From Bifidobacterium merycicum DSM 6492 (lineage in GTDB: Bacteria; Actinomycetota; Actinomycetes; Actinomycetales; Bifidobacteriaceae), in the NCBI RefSeq assembly GCF_900129045.1, contig NZ_FQTX01000003.1, positions 282,992-346,991 of the forward strand: a stretch of 64,000 bases of DNA. Reading direction: 5' to 3'. Below are positions 9,374 through 18,440 of the stretch, in pieces. Each line of letters opens with the position of its first letter. Position 1 is the first letter of the stretch. The notes beneath the pieces were generated by a model. The model searched no databases. It saw nothing but the letters and a program-made list of their open reading frames with translations, and was not told where the DNA came from. The translations under genes were made by a program, and so were the position numbers.

Positions 9374-9556
9374 TCAGCCCTGTTTCTTGGCTGCTGGGGC
9401 GATGGACAGGCTCGGGTCGCGCAGCGGAATCATCATGGACTGCGTGGCATGGTACAGGTCGGACTTGCCCGGCCACACGGTGCCGATCGGCTGATTGGTG
9501 CGATCGAGCTGATGGAACCATGATCCGTTGACGTGATCCATCACCGTGCTGTCCGC
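9374..9556 (-). pseudogene. 3' fragment of an AGE-family sugar epimerase/isomerase gene
   Basis: The minus strand encodes about 60 residues ending ...GSWFHQLDRTNQPIG then TVWPGKSDLYHATQ, then a stop at 9374-9376. The tryptophan- and histidine-rich block (GSWFHQLD; WPGKSDLYHA) is the conserved C-terminal end of N-acylglucosamine 2-epimerase/mannose isomerase (AGE) proteins, normally near 400 residues. Homology stops around 9556, where the plus strand turns into a DUF624 gene lacking its 5' end. It is a remnant left by a deletion or rearrangement, not a functional enzyme. Confidence 0.7.
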
Positions 9557-10024
9557 ATACTCAAGGAAGGCCGCGACAACGGCATCTTCCGCGGCTTCCG
9601 GAAAGCGTTCAAGCGTCGCTTCGGCACCACCATGGCATTGACGGCGATCATCGCCTGCGTATGGGCGCTGGCCGCATTTGACCTGTGGTTCCTTTCACGG
9701 CAGTCCGGCAACACCGTATCCGTGGTATACGGCATCACCGTGGCGGTGTTCGCGATCCTCGGCATCGCACTGGCATTCGTGCTGCCGTTGACCGGCCGCA
9801 GCAAGCTCAGCATGGTCGAACAGATCAAGCAGTCGGCACGCCTGGCCGTCCTGAAACCGATGGTCGCCATCGCCGTGTTTGTGCTGGATATTCTGTCGAT
9901 CGCACTGCTGGCCACCGTACCGGGCACGATCATGTGGGTACCGCTGCTGTGGGCGATGCTCGGCGTGGGCGTTTCCGCATGGCTGCAGATGCGCATGATC
10001 CGCAAAGCCTTCGCGTTGGAGTAG
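9533..10024 (+). pseudogene. DUF624 (YesL-like) membrane protein, 5'-truncated
   Basis: 163-codon frame from a GTG at 9533. RAVRILKEGRDNGIFRGF, then RKAFKRRFG and three or four membrane segments match the middle and end of DUF624/YesL proteins, which usually have about 200-220 residues and begin with a membrane segment and a TTA motif that are missing here. Upstream bases belong to the epimerase remnant on the other strand. DUF624 genes normally accompany carbohydrate ABC transporters or glycosidases. Whether the truncated frame is expressed is doubtful; no ribosome binding site was seen. Confidence 0.65.
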
Positions 10025-10088
10025 TTCGCCACGTCGGCAGACTGCCCCAAACCACCGACACTCAGTCCACCCTCACCGTCAGCAGTCT

Positions 10089-10165
10089 GGGCTGGCCTGG
10101 GACGTATTCGACACACTCAAGGCCGTTCGACCAAGCCTACGGTCTCATACGTCCCACGCCAGCCC
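10089..10165 (+). repeat. R5 hairpin, copy C
   Basis: Arms 10089-10107 and 10147-10165 (19 bases, one mismatch) around a 39-base loop. The loop holds CGACACACTCAAGGCCGTTC and CCAAGCCTACGGTC, matching copy B at nearly every position, while the arms are unrelated to those of copies A and B. Confidence 0.78.
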
Positions 10166-10450
10166 ACCCTCCCCAAACCACCGACGGTGAAACACCCCTC
10201 AGTATCGATAGATTGCGAAACCCCCAAACCACCGACGCTCACACACACCTCACCGTCGGCGGATTAGGGGAACGCCCGCGTTCGGCTACGCTGGCGCGGC
10301 CTGTCGTGACCATATGCGGACGGCATCCGGAGACGGCCACGCCAGAAGACACGCAGGCGTGGCCAGATGCGGATGAGACCCAGCGACGGCTACGCCGATC
10401 ACCATTCGCCTGCGACTACGGGCACGGCAGCGTAGCAAAACCACACGAAA

Positions 10451-10479
10451 CCTGTCGCACGTCGGCAACGTGCGACAGG
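10451..10479 (-). terminator. Terminator of the MFS transporter gene
   Basis: Perfect 12-base inverted repeat (CCTGTCGCACGT and its complement) with a five-base loop, eight bases past the MFS stop codon. On the minus strand it is followed by TTTCGTGTGGTTTT. Confidence 0.75.
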
Positions 10480-10486
10480 CGCCCCG

Positions 10487-11770
10487 CTATCGCGTAGCAG
10501 ACCGGGCGCTCATGCGCACGAACCACGCATACAGCACGATGCCGCACGCGGCACACGCACCACAGATCATGAACATCATCCGGAACCCGCATAGGCTTGC
10601 CACATATCCCCATAGCATCGCGCCGCCGCCATACGCCACATCGCCCGAAGCGGAGAAGAACGCCGTAACCCTGCCCCGCTGCCCCGGCTCAATGCCTTGC
10701 AGCACCAGCGTGTTCATCATGGGTTGCAGATTCGCCTGCCCCGCGCCATACAACAGCGCGGCCAACAGCAATACCGCCAGGTTGTTTGCATGGGCGATCA
10801 GAAAGAACGGCACAACGACCATCACCAGACTGACCGCGATGATCACCGGCTGCGGGAATCGGATCAGCTGCGGGGAAATCACCAAGCGCACCACCACAGT
10901 GGACAGCGATGCGACCACGAAATATGTGCCGACATTGGCGATATGCAATTCGACCGCGTATTGCGCGATGAAGGCAGTGACCCCGGCGGCCGCGCAGAAC
11001 ACGACGAACATGATCGCGCTGGGCACCACCACACTCGGCCGAAGCAGCAACGCCAACGAACCAGCGCCGCGTTGCTTTGCATCGCCGTCCGCTCCGGATG
11101 CCCCAACCGTCCCGGTCGCTTTCGCCGGATACTGGCATACATCACCACTCCCACGCACCGAAGCGACATTCAGCAACAGGCTCAGCAGCAGCGAGATCGC
11201 GGTCAACGCCACGCCGACCACGAACAGCGCGTCATAGCCGAACCGTTCCACAACCGCCAGACCGATCATCGGTCCGATGGCGCTCGGCACCACCTGCGCC
11301 AAGCTGAAATAGCCCAGCCCAACCTGCAAGCGGCGCGGCGGAATCAGATCGGCGGCAATGGTCGAAGTGGCGGTGGTCTGCATGCCGTTGCCGATACCTT
11401 GCAGAAAACGCAGGCAGAACAGAATCATCAGCGTACGGAACACGTTCAGCAACGTAAAATCGACGACCAGAATACCTAGGCCGATCAATAGCATGATGCG
11501 ACGGCCGTATTTGTCGATCATCACACCTGTGGGGAATCGGAAGATCAGTGCGGAAATGCCGAGGACACCGACGATTGCGCCGGATTCGGCGGTTGACCCA
11601 CCCAACGATTCCACATACAGGGGCAACGTTCCCATCTGCGTGGTGATGGCGGTGGATGCGAGCGCCGCAATCACTATCAGCAGGATGAAGTCACGGGCCC
11701 ACAGTCGCTCGCTTTCGCCCTTGCACGCCCACGTCACCTGCGTTGCCGTGCTTTCCCTCGCCTCTGCCAT
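10487..11770 (-). CDS. MFS transporter
   Basis: 427 residues, twelve predicted membrane segments in two halves joined by a hydrophilic linker (about residues 205-235). The loop 2-3 signature of the major facilitator superfamily appears as GVMIDKYGRRIML (about residue 80), and the TM5 region resembles drug-efflux carriers (GPMIGLAVVERFGYD). Probably a proton-driven exporter of the DHA1 type; substrate unknown. ATG at 11770 is preceded by a perfect AGGAGG. Transcribed alone: terminator at 10451-10479, next operon ends 108 bases upstream. Confidence 0.85.
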   Translation of the reverse strand: MAEARESTATQVTWACKGESERLWARDFILLIVIAALASTAITTQMGTLPLYVESLGGSTAESGAIVGVLGISALIFRFPTGVMIDKYGRRIMLLIGLGILVVDFTLLNVFRTLMILFCLRFLQGIGNGMQTTATSTIAADLIPPRRLQVGLGYFSLAQVVPSAIGPMIGLAVVERFGYDALFVVGVALTAISLLLSLLLNVASVRGSGDVCQYPAKATGTVGASGADGDAKQRGAGSLALLLRPSVVVPSAIMFVVFCAAAGVTAFIAQYAVELHIANVGTYFVVASLSTVVVRLVISPQLIRFPQPVIIAVSLVMVVVPFFLIAHANNLAVLLLAALLYGAGQANLQPMMNTLVLQGIEPGQRGRVTAFFSASGDVAYGGGAMLWGYVASLCGFRMMFMICGACAACGIVLYAWFVRMSARSATR

Positions 11771-11877
11771 AACCGCCTCCTTGTGCTTGCATCCTTTTGC
11801 CGTTCATCTGCCAGGCATGCCTGTCAACGTCCACGCGAATCAGCAATGCCCGGCAACACCCGGCAACGCCGGCACGC

Positions 11878-12630
11878 CTAAGGGCAGGCGATGTCGAAAT
11901 TCCCAAGAAAATCGCAGGTTCGTTCATGCTTCGGATGGTCGAACACTTCGGCGGGTGTGCCGTCTTCCACCACTACGCCGTCCGCCATGAAGACGACCCT
12001 GTCCGCCACTTCGCGTGCGAACTGCATCTCGTGAGTCACCACGATCATGGTCTGGCCACTATCGGCCACCTGGCGCATCACGGCCAGTACGTCACCAACG
12101 AGCTCGGGGTCGAGCGCCGAAGTCGGTTCGTCGAACAGCAGCAGGTCGGGCGATAACGCCATTGCGCGGGCGATACCCACACGCTGCTGCTGGCCGCCCG
12201 ACAGCTGCGACGGGTAGTAGCCGGCGCGTTCCAGCATGCCCACACGTTCCAGCATGTCGGTGGCGATATCACACGCCTTCGTTTTCGACATCTTGCGCGG
12301 CCCTGTCAGGCCTTCCATCACGTTCTGCAGTACGGTCATATGCTGGAACAGCTCGTAGGTCTGGAACACCATGGCCGTGTGCATGGCCACTTCCCTGCGG
12401 GTGTTGCTGCCGATATGACCGAAGTCGCAGCGTATCTTCTCCCCCAGCGCGTAGGTGCCCTCATCCGGCTGTTCCAGCAGGTTCAGGCATCGTAGGAACG
12501 TGGTTTTGCCTGAGCCGCTGGGCCCGATGATGCACACCACTTCCCCCTTGTCTACGGCCAGCGACACTCCTTTGAGAATCTCGTTGTTGCCAAAACGCTT
12601 TGTGAGTCCTTCGACCTGTACCTGCAGCAT
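11878..12630 (-). CDS. Amino-acid ABC transporter ATPase (first of two)
   Basis: 250-residue ATPase of the polar amino-acid (GlnQ/HisP) class. Walker [10 protein letters not shown] (about residue 36), signature LSGGQQQR (about 144), Walker [15 protein letters not shown] (about 165) and the switch His in VVTHEM (about 203) are all intact. Last gene of a seven-gene minus-strand operon that also has a second, clearly different ATPase (15113-15859), so the operon either feeds two transporters or a mixed one. ATG at 12630 has GGAGAG in place; it lies 23 bases after the dehydrogenase. Confidence 0.9.
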   Translation of the reverse strand: MLQVQVEGLTKRFGNNEILKGVSLAVDKGEVVCIIGPSGSGKTTFLRCLNLLEQPDEGTYALGEKIRCDFGHIGSNTRREVAMHTAMVFQTYELFQHMTVLQNVMEGLTGPRKMSKTKACDIATDMLERVGMLERAGYYPSQLSGGQQQRVGIARAMALSPDLLLFDEPTSALDPELVGDVLAVMRQVADSGQTMIVVTHEMQFAREVADRVVFMADGVVVEDGTPAEVFDHPKHERTCDFLGNFDIACP

Positions 12631-12653
12631 GATGCTCTCCTTTCACATGCGCG

Positions 12654-13622
12654 TCACATCACCAGATTGTTCGATGTTCCATTGAGAATGACGTTTCTTG
12701 CGTTGTCCAACGCGGTTTGTGCGATTTCGTCCACTGCGCGCTGCGTGTAGTAGGCGATATGCGGGGTGACGATGACGTTGGGGTATTCCGATAGTTCCTT
12801 GTAGTACGGGTTCGTGGACCAGCCACACGACATGTATTGTTCTTCGTCTTCCAGTGTGTCGAGTGCCGCACCACCGACATGGCCGCTTTTCAACGCGTCG
12901 ACCAGCGCTTCCGTATCGACGATTCCACCTCGCGCGGTGTTGACCAAGCAACTGTTCGGCTTCATGGAGGCGAATGCGGCGGCGTCGAACATGTGCTCGG
13001 TTTGCGGCGTCAACGGCACGTGAATGGAAATCACATCCGAACGTTCCAGCAGTTCCTGGAATCCCACGTATTCCACACGACCGACCAAGCGCGCGTTTTC
13101 ACTGAAACTGTAGGCGATCACATGCCCGCCAAGAGCCAGCACGCCTTCGGCGACCACGGTGCCGATACGCCCGGTACCGATGATGCCTACGGTCACGTCG
13201 GCGAGTTCGCGCCCGATCATGGCTCGGCTCTCGTCGGTGTCTTTTTCCACTGCCGGAATGCCGCGCAACAGTTCAAGAATCGACATCAGGGCGAAATGCC
13301 CTACCGAAGTCGGGCTGTATGCCGGAACGTTCGTCACATGGAACCCGTATTTTTCCGCCCATTCGCGGTTCAGCCCGTCGATGCCCGTGGCGGTGATCGA
13401 CAGCTGCCTGATGCCGTAGTCATGCAAGGTGCGATACATCGATTCGCTGTCCTTCATGCCATTGCTCAGGTATGTGCAGATGCCGTCGTAGTCTCGGGCG
13501 AGTTCGATATTGTCTTCGGTCAGCCCCTCATGCACGCAGGTGACCGGGGTATCGTGTTGCTTGGCCCAGCGTTCGATGGCTGGTTCGGCCATGGGATTGG
13601 CGCCAAAATAGATCAGTTTCAT
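12654..13622 (-). CDS. D-2-hydroxyacid dehydrogenase (NAD-dependent)
   Basis: 322 residues of the D-isomer-specific 2-hydroxyacid dehydrogenase family, which interconverts 2-oxo acids and D-2-hydroxy acids with NAD(H). The dinucleotide motif GIIGTGRIG lies near residue 150; the catalytic triad is visible as Arg in NTARGGIVD (about 229), Glu in DTLEDEEQ (about 258) and His in TPHIAYYTQ (about 287). It resembles D-lactate and D-2-hydroxyisocaproate dehydrogenases. ATG at 13622 is preferred to the adjoining GTG because of spacing from AAGGAA. Placed between an aminotransferase and amino-acid transport genes, it probably reduces the oxo acid made by the aminotransferase. Confidence 0.88.
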   Translation of the reverse strand: MKLIYFGANPMAEPAIERWAKQHDTPVTCVHEGLTEDNIELARDYDGICTYLSNGMKDSESMYRTLHDYGIRQLSITATGIDGLNREWAEKYGFHVTNVPAYSPTSVGHFALMSILELLRGIPAVEKDTDESRAMIGRELADVTVGIIGTGRIGTVVAEGVLALGGHVIAYSFSENARLVGRVEYVGFQELLERSDVISIHVPLTPQTEHMFDAAAFASMKPNSCLVNTARGGIVDTEALVDALKSGHVGGAALDTLEDEEQYMSCGWSTNPYYKELSEYPNVIVTPHIAYYTQRAVDEIAQTALDNARNVILNGTSNNLVM

Positions 13623-13695
13623 CACAAGTTCCTTCCCTTATGCTTCCGTCTGGTTGATTGCGGGTTGTCGGCGAATACGGCTGCACGCCGTGCGG

Positions 13696-14991
13696 CTACT
13701 GTACGATCGCCGTGGCCGCCGGTTCGAGCCGTGCGGAGGCGAGGCTGAGCTCCTTGTAGTTTTCCGGGTCGAAAGCACCATCCGTGTCGGCACCAATGCG
13801 GCTTTCTTCAAGCACTTCGCCGATTATCGCAATGCCTTCGGCAATCTCGCTCAACGACGGTCGGGTGAAGTTCAGACGGAAGTCATGCTCGTAGCCTTCC
13901 CCGGTCACGCTCATGATGTCGCCGGGAATCACCGCCACATGGCGTGCGGACAGCAGATCGTAGAACCGTTCGGGGTCGATGTCGTCCGCCATATGGCATC
14001 CGATGAAATAGCCGCCGGTCGGACGAATGTAGCGCAGAGTGGTCGAAGGAATCTTGTCCAACGCGTCGATCATCGCCTTGGCCTTGCCGCGATACAGCTT
14101 CTTAAGGTATTCCACGTGGCTTTGGAAGTCGTAATTCTCGATGAATTCGGCGAGCAGTACCTGCCAGTAGTAGTTCGAATGGGAGTCGACTACCTGCTTG
14201 GCCACGATGAGTTTGCGCATCAGCTCGCCGGAGGCCATAACGAATCCGAGTCGGGTGCTTGGGGCGAGCACCTTGGAGAACGAGCCGGAGTAGATGACTC
14301 TGCCATCCGTATCCATGGACTTGATCTTCGCAATCGGCTCGCCGGTGTACAGCAATTCGCCGTATGGGTCGTCTTCGAAGATCAGCACATCGTACTTCTG
14401 CGCGATCTCGTACAAGGCCTTGCGTTTGTCCAACGACATCGACGTGCCGAGCGGATTCTGGAACGTCGGGATCACGTAGATCATCTTCACGTTCGGCGTG
14501 GTCTGCAGAATATGTTCCAAGGCGTCCAGATCCATGGATTCCTGATCGAGATCCATCGGCACCGGCAGAGCGGTCACGCCGTAGCTTTGCACCGCTTTGA
14601 CAGCACCGGAAAAGGTCTGATCCTCGCACAGCACCACGTCGCCTTCGTTGCACAGCACCTTGACCGCAAGATCCATGCCCTGCGTGGAACCGGAGACGAT
14701 CATCACATCGTCATCGGATTCGATGCCGCTGTATTGCGCCAAGCGCTTCTTGATGAGCTCGCGCAACGGGGCGTAGCCTTCGGTGGGCGAATACTGCAGG
14801 AACGTGTCGGGCGGGTATTCGTCGTACATTTTGGCGGAGATCGTGCGCAGCGTGTCCATGGGGAACGCGTCGGTGGAGGGGTAGCCGTAGGCAAAGGAGA
14901 TCACTTCTCCCTTATCGTTGACTTTTTTCGCGTTGTCACGCAGTTTCGAGGAGGTGAGGTGTGCCACACGGTTGGCGAATGAGTATTGCAT
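13696..14991 (-). CDS. PLP-dependent aminotransferase, class I/II
   Basis: 431-residue fold-type I aminotransferase of the MocR/KAT-II-like group without an HTH domain. The PLP lysine is in SGSFSKVLAPSTRLGF (about residue 239); the pocket Tyr and Asp are in FEDDPYGELLY and the substrate Arg in HDFRLNF. Family members use 2-oxoglutarate and amino donors such as aromatic or branched amino acids or 2-aminoadipate. ATG at 14991 follows GGAAAGAAG; an earlier in-frame Met sits inside that sequence. It lies 73 bases upstream of the dehydrogenase gene: import, deamination and reduction appear to be encoded together. Confidence 0.87.
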   Translation of the reverse strand: MQYSFANRVAHLTSSKLRDNAKKVNDKGEVISFAYGYPSTDAFPMDTLRTISAKMYDEYPPDTFLQYSPTEGYAPLRELIKKRLAQYSGIESDDDVMIVSGSTQGMDLAVKVLCNEGDVVLCEDQTFSGAVKAVQSYGVTALPVPMDLDQESMDLDALEHILQTTPNVKMIYVIPTFQNPLGTSMSLDKRKALYEIAQKYDVLIFEDDPYGELLYTGEPIAKIKSMDTDGRVIYSGSFSKVLAPSTRLGFVMASGELMRKLIVAKQVVDSHSNYYWQVLLAEFIENYDFQSHVEYLKKLYRGKAKAMIDALDKIPSTTLRYIRPTGGYFIGCHMADDIDPERFYDLLSARHVAVIPGDIMSVTGEGYEHDFRLNFTRPSLSEIAEGIAIIGEVLEESRIGADTDGAFDPENYKELSLASARLEPAATAIVQ

Positions 14992-15112
14992 AATGCCGCT
15001 TCTTTCCATGTTCGGGCGGATTCGGTTAGACGGATCCGTTGATACGAATGTGTTCGGTTTGGTTCATACGGGTTCGGGCCATCAGGTTGCCCAACTGCCT
15101 CAGCGGATGAAT

Positions 15113-15859
15113 TCAGGCCGAAAGCTGGCTGGTGAATCTGGAGAGGAAATCCCTGGTGCGTTGTTCTTTGGGGTGTTCGAATATTTCCTGTGGCGTGCCT
15201 TGCTCAAGCACCACGCCTTTGTCCATGAACACCACACGGTCGGCGATTTCGTAGGCGAATTTCATCTCGTGGGTCACCAGAATCATGGTTGCGCCATCGT
15301 TCGCGATTGTGCGCAGCAGTTCGAGCACCTGGCCGACCAGTTCCGGATCGAGTGCCGAGGTCGGCTCGTCGAACAGCGTGATCTTCGGATCCAGGGCAAG
15401 CGCCCTGGCGATGCCGATACGCTGCTGCTGGCCGCCTGACAGTTGGCTTGGGTAGAAGTCCTTGCGTTCGGCGAGACCGACCTTGTCGACCAGTTCGCCA
15501 GCGAGCGCATACGCTTCTTCCTTGGTTTTCTTACCGGTGGCGATGGCCGGCATGGCCACGTTTTCCAACGCGGTTTTGTTGTTGAACAGCGCATAGTTCT
15601 GGAACACCATGGCCGTTTGGCGCTGGTAGGCGATGATGTCGCGCTTCTTGGCGGTTTTCGCGTCGATATGCGTGCCGTTCAGGTCGATGGTGCCTTCGTC
15701 TGCGTGTTCCAGGAAGTTCAGACATCGCAGGAATGTGGTTTTGCCCGAGCCGCTGGAGCCGAGGATGACGATCACTTCGCCGTCGTTCACGTCCATGTCG
15801 ACTCCGTTGAGCACCTGTTGCTTGCCGAAGCGTTTGCGGATTCCACGAATCTTCATCAT
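15113..15859 (-). CDS. Amino-acid ABC transporter ATPase (second of two)
   Basis: 248 residues of the GlnQ/HisP class with intact [31 protein letters not shown] and VTHEM. ATG at 15859 overlaps the stop of the permease gene (ATGA), with GGAGGG nine bases upstream, so translation is coupled. It is the natural partner of the permease at 15856-16566 and the binding protein at 16580-17419. An upstream extension of the frame runs through the permease gene and is not real. Confidence 0.9.
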   Translation of the reverse strand: MMKIRGIRKRFGKQQVLNGVDMDVNDGEVIVILGSSGSGKTTFLRCLNFLEHADEGTIDLNGTHIDAKTAKKRDIIAYQRQTAMVFQNYALFNNKTALENVAMPAIATGKKTKEEAYALAGELVDKVGLAERKDFYPSQLSGGQQQRIGIARALALDPKITLFDEPTSALDPELVGQVLELLRTIANDGATMILVTHEMKFAYEIADRVVFMDKGVVLEQGTPQEIFEHPKEQRTRDFLSRFTSQLSA

Positions 15860-16566
15860 TGTGCCGCCCTCCCCAATCTGCTGGTGAGTCTGTGTTCTAC
15901 GAGTCCTGTGCCTTTTTCGATGCAGACGACCACTACCCAGTAGATGAGTGCTACGCCCACGTAGGCTTCCAAGAACGAGTAGCTTTGCTGCCCGGAAATG
16001 GTTGCTGCGGAGAAGATGTCGACCACGCCGACCATGGAGCATAATGCCGAGGCTTTGATCAGGTTGATCAGTAGATTGCCCAATACCGGCAAGGCTACGG
16101 GAACGGCTTCCGGCAAAAGCACTCTGCGAATGGTCTGACCGCGGGTCATGCCGATGGATTGCGCCGCATCGAGTTGACCTTTGCGGATGGAGGCGAATGC
16201 GCCTCGGAAGATTTCGCTGGCGTTGACGATTGCCATAATGCCCAGGCCTACGATGGCGATCCAGATGGTGTTGACGTTCTTGAATCGGATGGACCAGTGC
16301 AGTGATTGCGCGATCGGGTCGAAGGCGGTGGAGCAGAACAGGTACATGGCCAGCAGGATCAGCACGATCGGAATGCCTTTGAACAGGGTGACGATGGCTT
16401 GAAGCACCGGGGCGATCACCTTGGCCTGGTAGTAGCGAAGCAGCGCGATGGCCAGGCCGAACACTATGCCGATGGCGAGCGCGACAAGCGGAATCAGCAG
16501 TGTGATACCGAGATAGTGGATGGAATACAGAATGGATTTGACCATCGCATCAATGTTGAACTGCAT
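15856..16566 (-). CDS. Amino-acid ABC transporter permease (first)
   Basis: 236 residues with about five membrane segments and the HisMQ-type EAA loop (NASEIFRGAFASIRKGQLDA, then AQSIGMT). Belongs to the polar amino-acid permease family. GAGGTGA precedes ATG 16566; the gene lies 13 bases after the binding-protein gene and overlaps the ATPase gene by four bases. Confidence 0.9.
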   Translation of the reverse strand: MQFNIDAMVKSILYSIHYLGITLLIPLVALAIGIVFGLAIALLRYYQAKVIAPVLQAIVTLFKGIPIVLILLAMYLFCSTAFDPIAQSLHWSIRFKNVNTIWIAIVGLGIMAIVNASEIFRGAFASIRKGQLDAAQSIGMTRGQTIRRVLLPEAVPVALPVLGNLLINLIKASALCSMVGVVDIFSAATISGQQSYSFLEAYVGVALIYWVVVVCIEKGTGLVEHRLTSRLGRAAQ

Positions 16567-16579
16567 GATGTCACCTCGC

Positions 16580-17419
16580 TCAGTCCTCCGGCACGTAGTC
16601 GGCGCCGTAATACTGTTCGGACAGCTTCTTGAAGGTGCCGTCCTTCTTCAGGTCTGCCATGGCCTTGTTGACCCGGTCGATCAGGTTCTTGTCGTCGGAC
16701 TTGTTGAACAGGATGTATGAGGATGACTTGTTGACGGCCTTGTCGCTGCCTTTGAGCCCCTTGTGGAAGGCGTTGTTCCACAGGTCAAGCGAATACTGCG
16801 GGGCGAGCGTGGCATCGTAGGATCCGGATGTCAGGCCCTGCACGATCTGCTCGTTGCTGTAGGTGCCGTATACGAGCTTGAAAGCATCAGGGTGCTCCTT
16901 CAGGTAGCTTTCGGCCATAGCCGCCTGGTTGGTGGCGGTGGTGACGTATATCTTCTTGCCTTTCAGCTCGTCAAAGCTCTGGTAGACCTTGCCGTTGGAG
17001 GGGTCGGAGATGATCAGCGTATCCCACTTGGTCAGCCCCACCGTGCCGTAGGTGAACTTGGCTTTGCGTTCGGCGTTGTTTTCGTATTCGTATGTGGCGA
17101 TCTGCGCTTTGCCGCTGCTCAGGTTGGAGAGCGTGGTGGGGAAGTCGCTGCCCTCGAACGTGAACTTGTAGTATTTGGAAAGTTTCTGCTCCACGGCCTT
17201 CATGATGGCGATGTCGTAGCCGTCGAATTCGCCATCCTCGTTCATCGAGCAGAACGGCTTGCCGTCGTTGCCGGTGGCGATGGTGATTTCCTGCTGGCTG
17301 CCGCTGGCCGGGTCCGATCCTGAGGCGGAGGAGCTGCCGCCGCATGCGCTCAGCGATCCGAGCGAGAATACGGTGACGAGGATGGCTGCGGACATGGTGG
17401 TGAAACGTGTGGTCTTCAT
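16580..17419 (-). CDS. Amino-acid ABC transporter binding lipoprotein
   Basis: 279-residue solute-binding protein of family 3 (polar amino acids, cystine). Signal peptide with lipobox LSAC, Cys near residue 26, then a Gly/Ser linker. The mature domain has the family pattern GKPFCSMNEDGEFDGYDIAI and the arginine-side motif KWDTLIISD. AAGGAG precedes ATG 17419. It is the only binding protein for two permeases in the operon. Ligand not determinable; distant similarity to cystine and glutamine binders. Confidence 0.88.
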   Translation of the reverse strand: MKTTRFTTMSAAILVTVFSLGSLSACGGSSSASGSDPASGSQQEITIATGNDGKPFCSMNEDGEFDGYDIAIMKAVEQKLSKYYKFTFEGSDFPTTLSNLSSGKAQIATYEYENNAERKAKFTYGTVGLTKWDTLIISDPSNGKVYQSFDELKGKKIYVTTATNQAAMAESYLKEHPDAFKLVYGTYSNEQIVQGLTSGSYDATLAPQYSLDLWNNAFHKGLKGSDKAVNKSSSYILFNKSDDKNLIDRVNKAMADLKKDGTFKKLSEQYYGADYVPED

Positions 17420-17624
17420 GATGTTCTCCTTGTTCTCTGATGCTTGTCTTCTTGGTTTTCCCTATAGGCTTTTGCCGATTGCGTTGCGCCATTCGCCCTG
17501 GTGCATTCGCTGTGTTCGGGGCGTATCTGGGGCGTTGAGGGCGCGTTCGCCCAGGCCCTGCGACGGCCTGAAGGCATAAGGGCAGTGCGATTGGAGGAAT
17601 GCGGTGATTACCGGTTTGCCGAAA
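17420..17624 (-). other. Spacer with weak hairpin between permease and binding-protein genes
   Basis: 205 bases. An inverted repeat CAGGCC (17552-17557) / GGCCTG (17565-17570) is the only structure seen; it might attenuate or stabilise the message but has no T-run. Confidence 0.3.
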
Positions 17625-18440
17625 TTAGCGTGATTCGCCGTGTACAACGACGCTGGCCGTGGCCGGAACCGGCTGGGCGATGGCAGGCACGGAAGCCTTG
17701 CTCTTAAAACGGATAAGCTGCGGCATACGAAGCTTCGGCAGGGTGATGGTGTGCTTTGCAGTAAAGCTCATCTGCGCCTCGATCGCCGCAAAGATGCGCT
17801 CCAGGATGAAGCTGAGCACAATGAACAGCAACGCGGCTCCCGTATATGCCTCCATGGTGTGGAAGGTGTATGCGCCGAGCGCTTTGGCACGACCCACCAC
17901 ATCCACCACGCCAATAGTGAATGCCAGCGAGGTGTCTTGCAGTAGAGCGATTGTCGTAGTGCCGAATGATGGCATGGCTATGCGAATCATCTGCGGCATG
18001 ATCACTTTGCCGTAGGTCTGTGCTTTGGTCAAGCCACAGGCCGCGCACGCATCGAATTGATGCCGGGGAATGCTTTCAATGGAAGCCCTGATGGTTTCCG
18101 ACTGGAATGCGGCGGTGTTCAGACCGTATGCAATATAGATGAAAAACACTTTATTCCATTGGGAAATATCCAATGAAAAAAGCGATTTAAGAAGAATAGG
18201 GACTCCGTAATACACAATATAAAGCTGAACAAGAATCGGAGTTCCACGAACGAAAGAAACAAAAACCGCACAGATTTGACTTAAGACAACGGTTTTTTCA
18301 ATTCTGATGAAGGCGATGAGGCTTCCGAGAATCAAACCTGCAATCGTTGCAATTCCAACGATTGCTAAGGTTACTGGAAGTACCGCTATGAGTTTTGGAA
18401 GATATTTTCCTACTAAAGACCAATTAAAATAGTCGGACAT
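17625..18440 (-). CDS. Amino-acid ABC transporter permease (second), mosaic composition
   Basis: 271-residue HisMQ-type permease: five membrane segments and the EAA loop (FQSETIRASIESIPRHQFDA). It has a hydrophilic C-terminal extension of about 40 residues. ATG at 18440 has AAGGAG eight bases upstream. First gene of the operon. Base composition changes inside the gene: roughly the first 110 codons (18440-18110) use many A/T-ending codons, the remainder is GC-rich like its neighbours. This suggests recombination of a transferred 5' segment. Confidence 0.87.
   Translation of the reverse strand: MSDYFNWSLVGKYLPKLIAVLPVTLAIVGIATIAGLILGSLIAFIRIEKTVVLSQICAVFVSFVRGTPILVQLYIVYYGVPILLKSLFSLDISQWNKVFFIYIAYGLNTAAFQSETIRASIESIPRHQFDACAACGLTKAQTYGKVIMPQMIRIAMPSFGTTTIALLQDTSLAFTIGVVDVVGRAKALGAYTFHTMEAYTGAALLFIVLSFILERIFAAIEAQMSFTAKHTITLPKLRMPQLIRFKSKASVPAIAQPVPATASVVVHGESR

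Larger units (their letters stand above)
10025..10486. repeat. R2 repeat array with an R5 hairpin
   Basis: 462 gene-free bases with three R2 units (CAAACCACCGAC motif near 10048, 10175 and 10224) whose ends pair, for example CAGACTGC at 10038 with GCAGTCTG at 10082. An R5 hairpin (10089-10165) sits between the first and second unit. The MFS terminator ends the region. Confidence 0.65.
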
